A program made the translations under genes and the position numbers. Below, piece after piece: positions 37,345-37,811 of a DNA stretch of 37,811 bases. The notes beneath the pieces were generated by a model that saw only the letters and a list, made by a program, of their open reading frames with translations, had not been told where the DNA came from and searched no databases. This DNA comes from JACPTG01 sp964504135 (GTDB taxonomy: Archaea; Nanobdellota; Nanobdellia; Woesearchaeales; UBA10216), in contig CAZDCW010000009.1 of the NCBI GenBank assembly GCA_964504135.1, forward strand, positions 1-37,811. Direction: 5' to 3'. Within the stretch, counting starts at the first letter, position 1. Each line of letters starts with the position of its first letter.

Positions 37345-37354
37345 AATATATATA
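37345..37354 (+). promoter_or_regulatory. TATA-like box for the DUF5752-like gene
   Basis: AATATATATA is centred about 41 nt before ATG 37391. The leader of about 14 nt contains GGAAGGGGTG as ribosome-binding site. Confidence 0.5.
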
Positions 37355-37390
37355 CGTTCCGGGCCTTTTCCTCCTGGAAGGGGTGTCAAG

Positions 37391-37795
37391 ATGAAAAGGA
37401 GCCTGATGGCCACTGAAGCTAGGCGTATTCTCGCTAGGGTTCCGCTGAATGTCAGCTTCTGGCTGTGCACCAATGAGCAGTTGAAGAGCCTTGATGAGCT
37501 TTCCAGGGCTCTTGGAAGGGTTAGCGATGAGGTTTTCCGTTACCATGTCAACAGGGACAAGAATGATTTTGAGAACTGGATTAGGGAGATCATTAATGAC
37601 AGGGAGCTTGCCAGGGAGATTTCAAGGATAAAGACGCGTGATACTTTGGTTCGAAAAATAACCGAGCGGGTTGAGGAGCTGAGGAATGCAGTGAAGAAGC
37701 CGCTTAAGAAAATCCCTGTGAGGAAAGCGCCGGCGAAGAAGGCCCCGGCCAGGAGGCGCGCGCTTAAAAGGGCGCGAAGAAGGACAGGAAGATAG
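37391..37795 (+). CDS. DUF5752-like protein with Lys/Arg-rich tail
   Basis: The 134-aa protein starts with a compact domain of about 95 aa whose pattern fits DUF5752: ILARVPLNVSFWLCTNEQLKSLDELSRAL, EVFRYHVNRDKNDFENWIREIINDRELAREI. A tail of about 35 aa is rich in Lys, Arg, Pro and Ala (IPVRKAPAKKAPARRRALKR and beyond), similar in composition to histone H1 or ribosomal tails. The tail is probably unstructured and binds nucleic acid. DUF5752 function is not established. The gene ends 16 nt before the window edge. Confidence 0.75.
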   Translation: MKRSLMATEARRILARVPLNVSFWLCTNEQLKSLDELSRALGRVSDEVFRYHVNRDKNDFENWIREIINDRELAREISRIKTRDTLVRKITERVEELRNAVKKPLKKIPVRKAPAKKAPARRRALKRARRRTGR

Positions 37796-37811
37796 TTCAG
37801 CTATGTAATCC

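Overview
The window looks like a chromosomal segment of an archaeon, most plausibly a DPANN-type lineage (Woesearchaeota/Pacearchaeota-like; lineage is inference). The supporting genes are archaeal RNA polymerase subunit Rpo11, membrane-anchored LonB protease with a GDSA/K dyad, a METTL5-type rRNA methyltransferase, a pyruvoyl SpeD-family enzyme and a DUF5752-like protein. Many genes also have an A/T-rich TATA-like box centred about 25-30 nt before the start codon, the arrangement of leaderless archaeal transcripts. Several genes are bacterial in flavour (Lgt, BlaI/BlaR1-like pair, HicBA). Genes are tightly packed, about 53 in 37.8 kb. Nine or ten of them are very small membrane, zinc-ribbon or basic proteins, and four are too short for usual ORF cut-offs.

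Layout. 1-3.8 kb: one unknown plus-strand gene, then a minus-strand extracytoplasmic thiol operon (Cys-cluster membrane protein, a 65-aa membrane peptide, a small lipoprotein, a thioredoxin-fold protein with a CxxT site, and a membrane protein with three CxxC thioredoxin-like domains). Two adjacent members share a nearly identical C-terminal tail ending in GGC. 3.8-5.2 kb: a repeat-built unknown protein and a membrane-anchored protein with a DxNxDG motif. 5.2-7.8 kb: a plus-strand operon of BlaI/CopY-type repressor, M56-type metalloprotease, CuA-type cupredoxin lipoprotein and CcdA/DsbD-like membrane protein. 8.1-9.3 kb: small membrane proteins and an Lgt homologue, which fits the lipobox proteins nearby. 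9.5-11.3 kb: AMMECR1, Rpo11, unknown, METTL5-like. 11.6-14.2 kb: a coiled-coil/wHTH protein and three unknown membrane or coiled-coil proteins. 14.4-16.9 kb: ArgS and a VIT1/CCC1 transporter. 17.0-18.0 kb: an A+T-rich two-gene island of unknown function. 18.2-22.6 kb: LonB, a TM-helix-repeat protein, UppS-like cis-prenyltransferase and ribulose-phosphate epimerase. 22.9-26.1 kb: a tandem-repeat mini-protein, two probable paralogues of unknown function and a wHTH regulator. 26.4-30.4 kb: a polyamine cluster (SpeD family, agmatinase, NNMT-type methyltransferase, two GNAT/DUF2156-like proteins). 30.4-35.5 kb: HicBA with a third small gene, and IleS with small neighbours. 35.6-37.8 kb: membrane and small proteins, and a DUF5752-like protein with a lysine/arginine-rich tail.

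Non-coding structure. The gaps between genes carry a dispersed repeat family that starts with GTAGCAGGCTG, has a conserved CCCC-loop-GGGG core and ends near GTGCACTGCTTTGCAATGTCCACTG. There are about six long copies and several short ones, on both strands and all outside genes. Near four of them lie guanine-poor A/C/T tracts built from AACCAC/AACTACC units, which always lie in the same strand orientation. Two adjacent perfect inverted repeats sit at 22697-22786. I regard the repeat family and the GGC-tailed thiol operon as the two best candidates for undescribed systems. No tRNA, rRNA, CRISPR array or insertion sequence was recognised.
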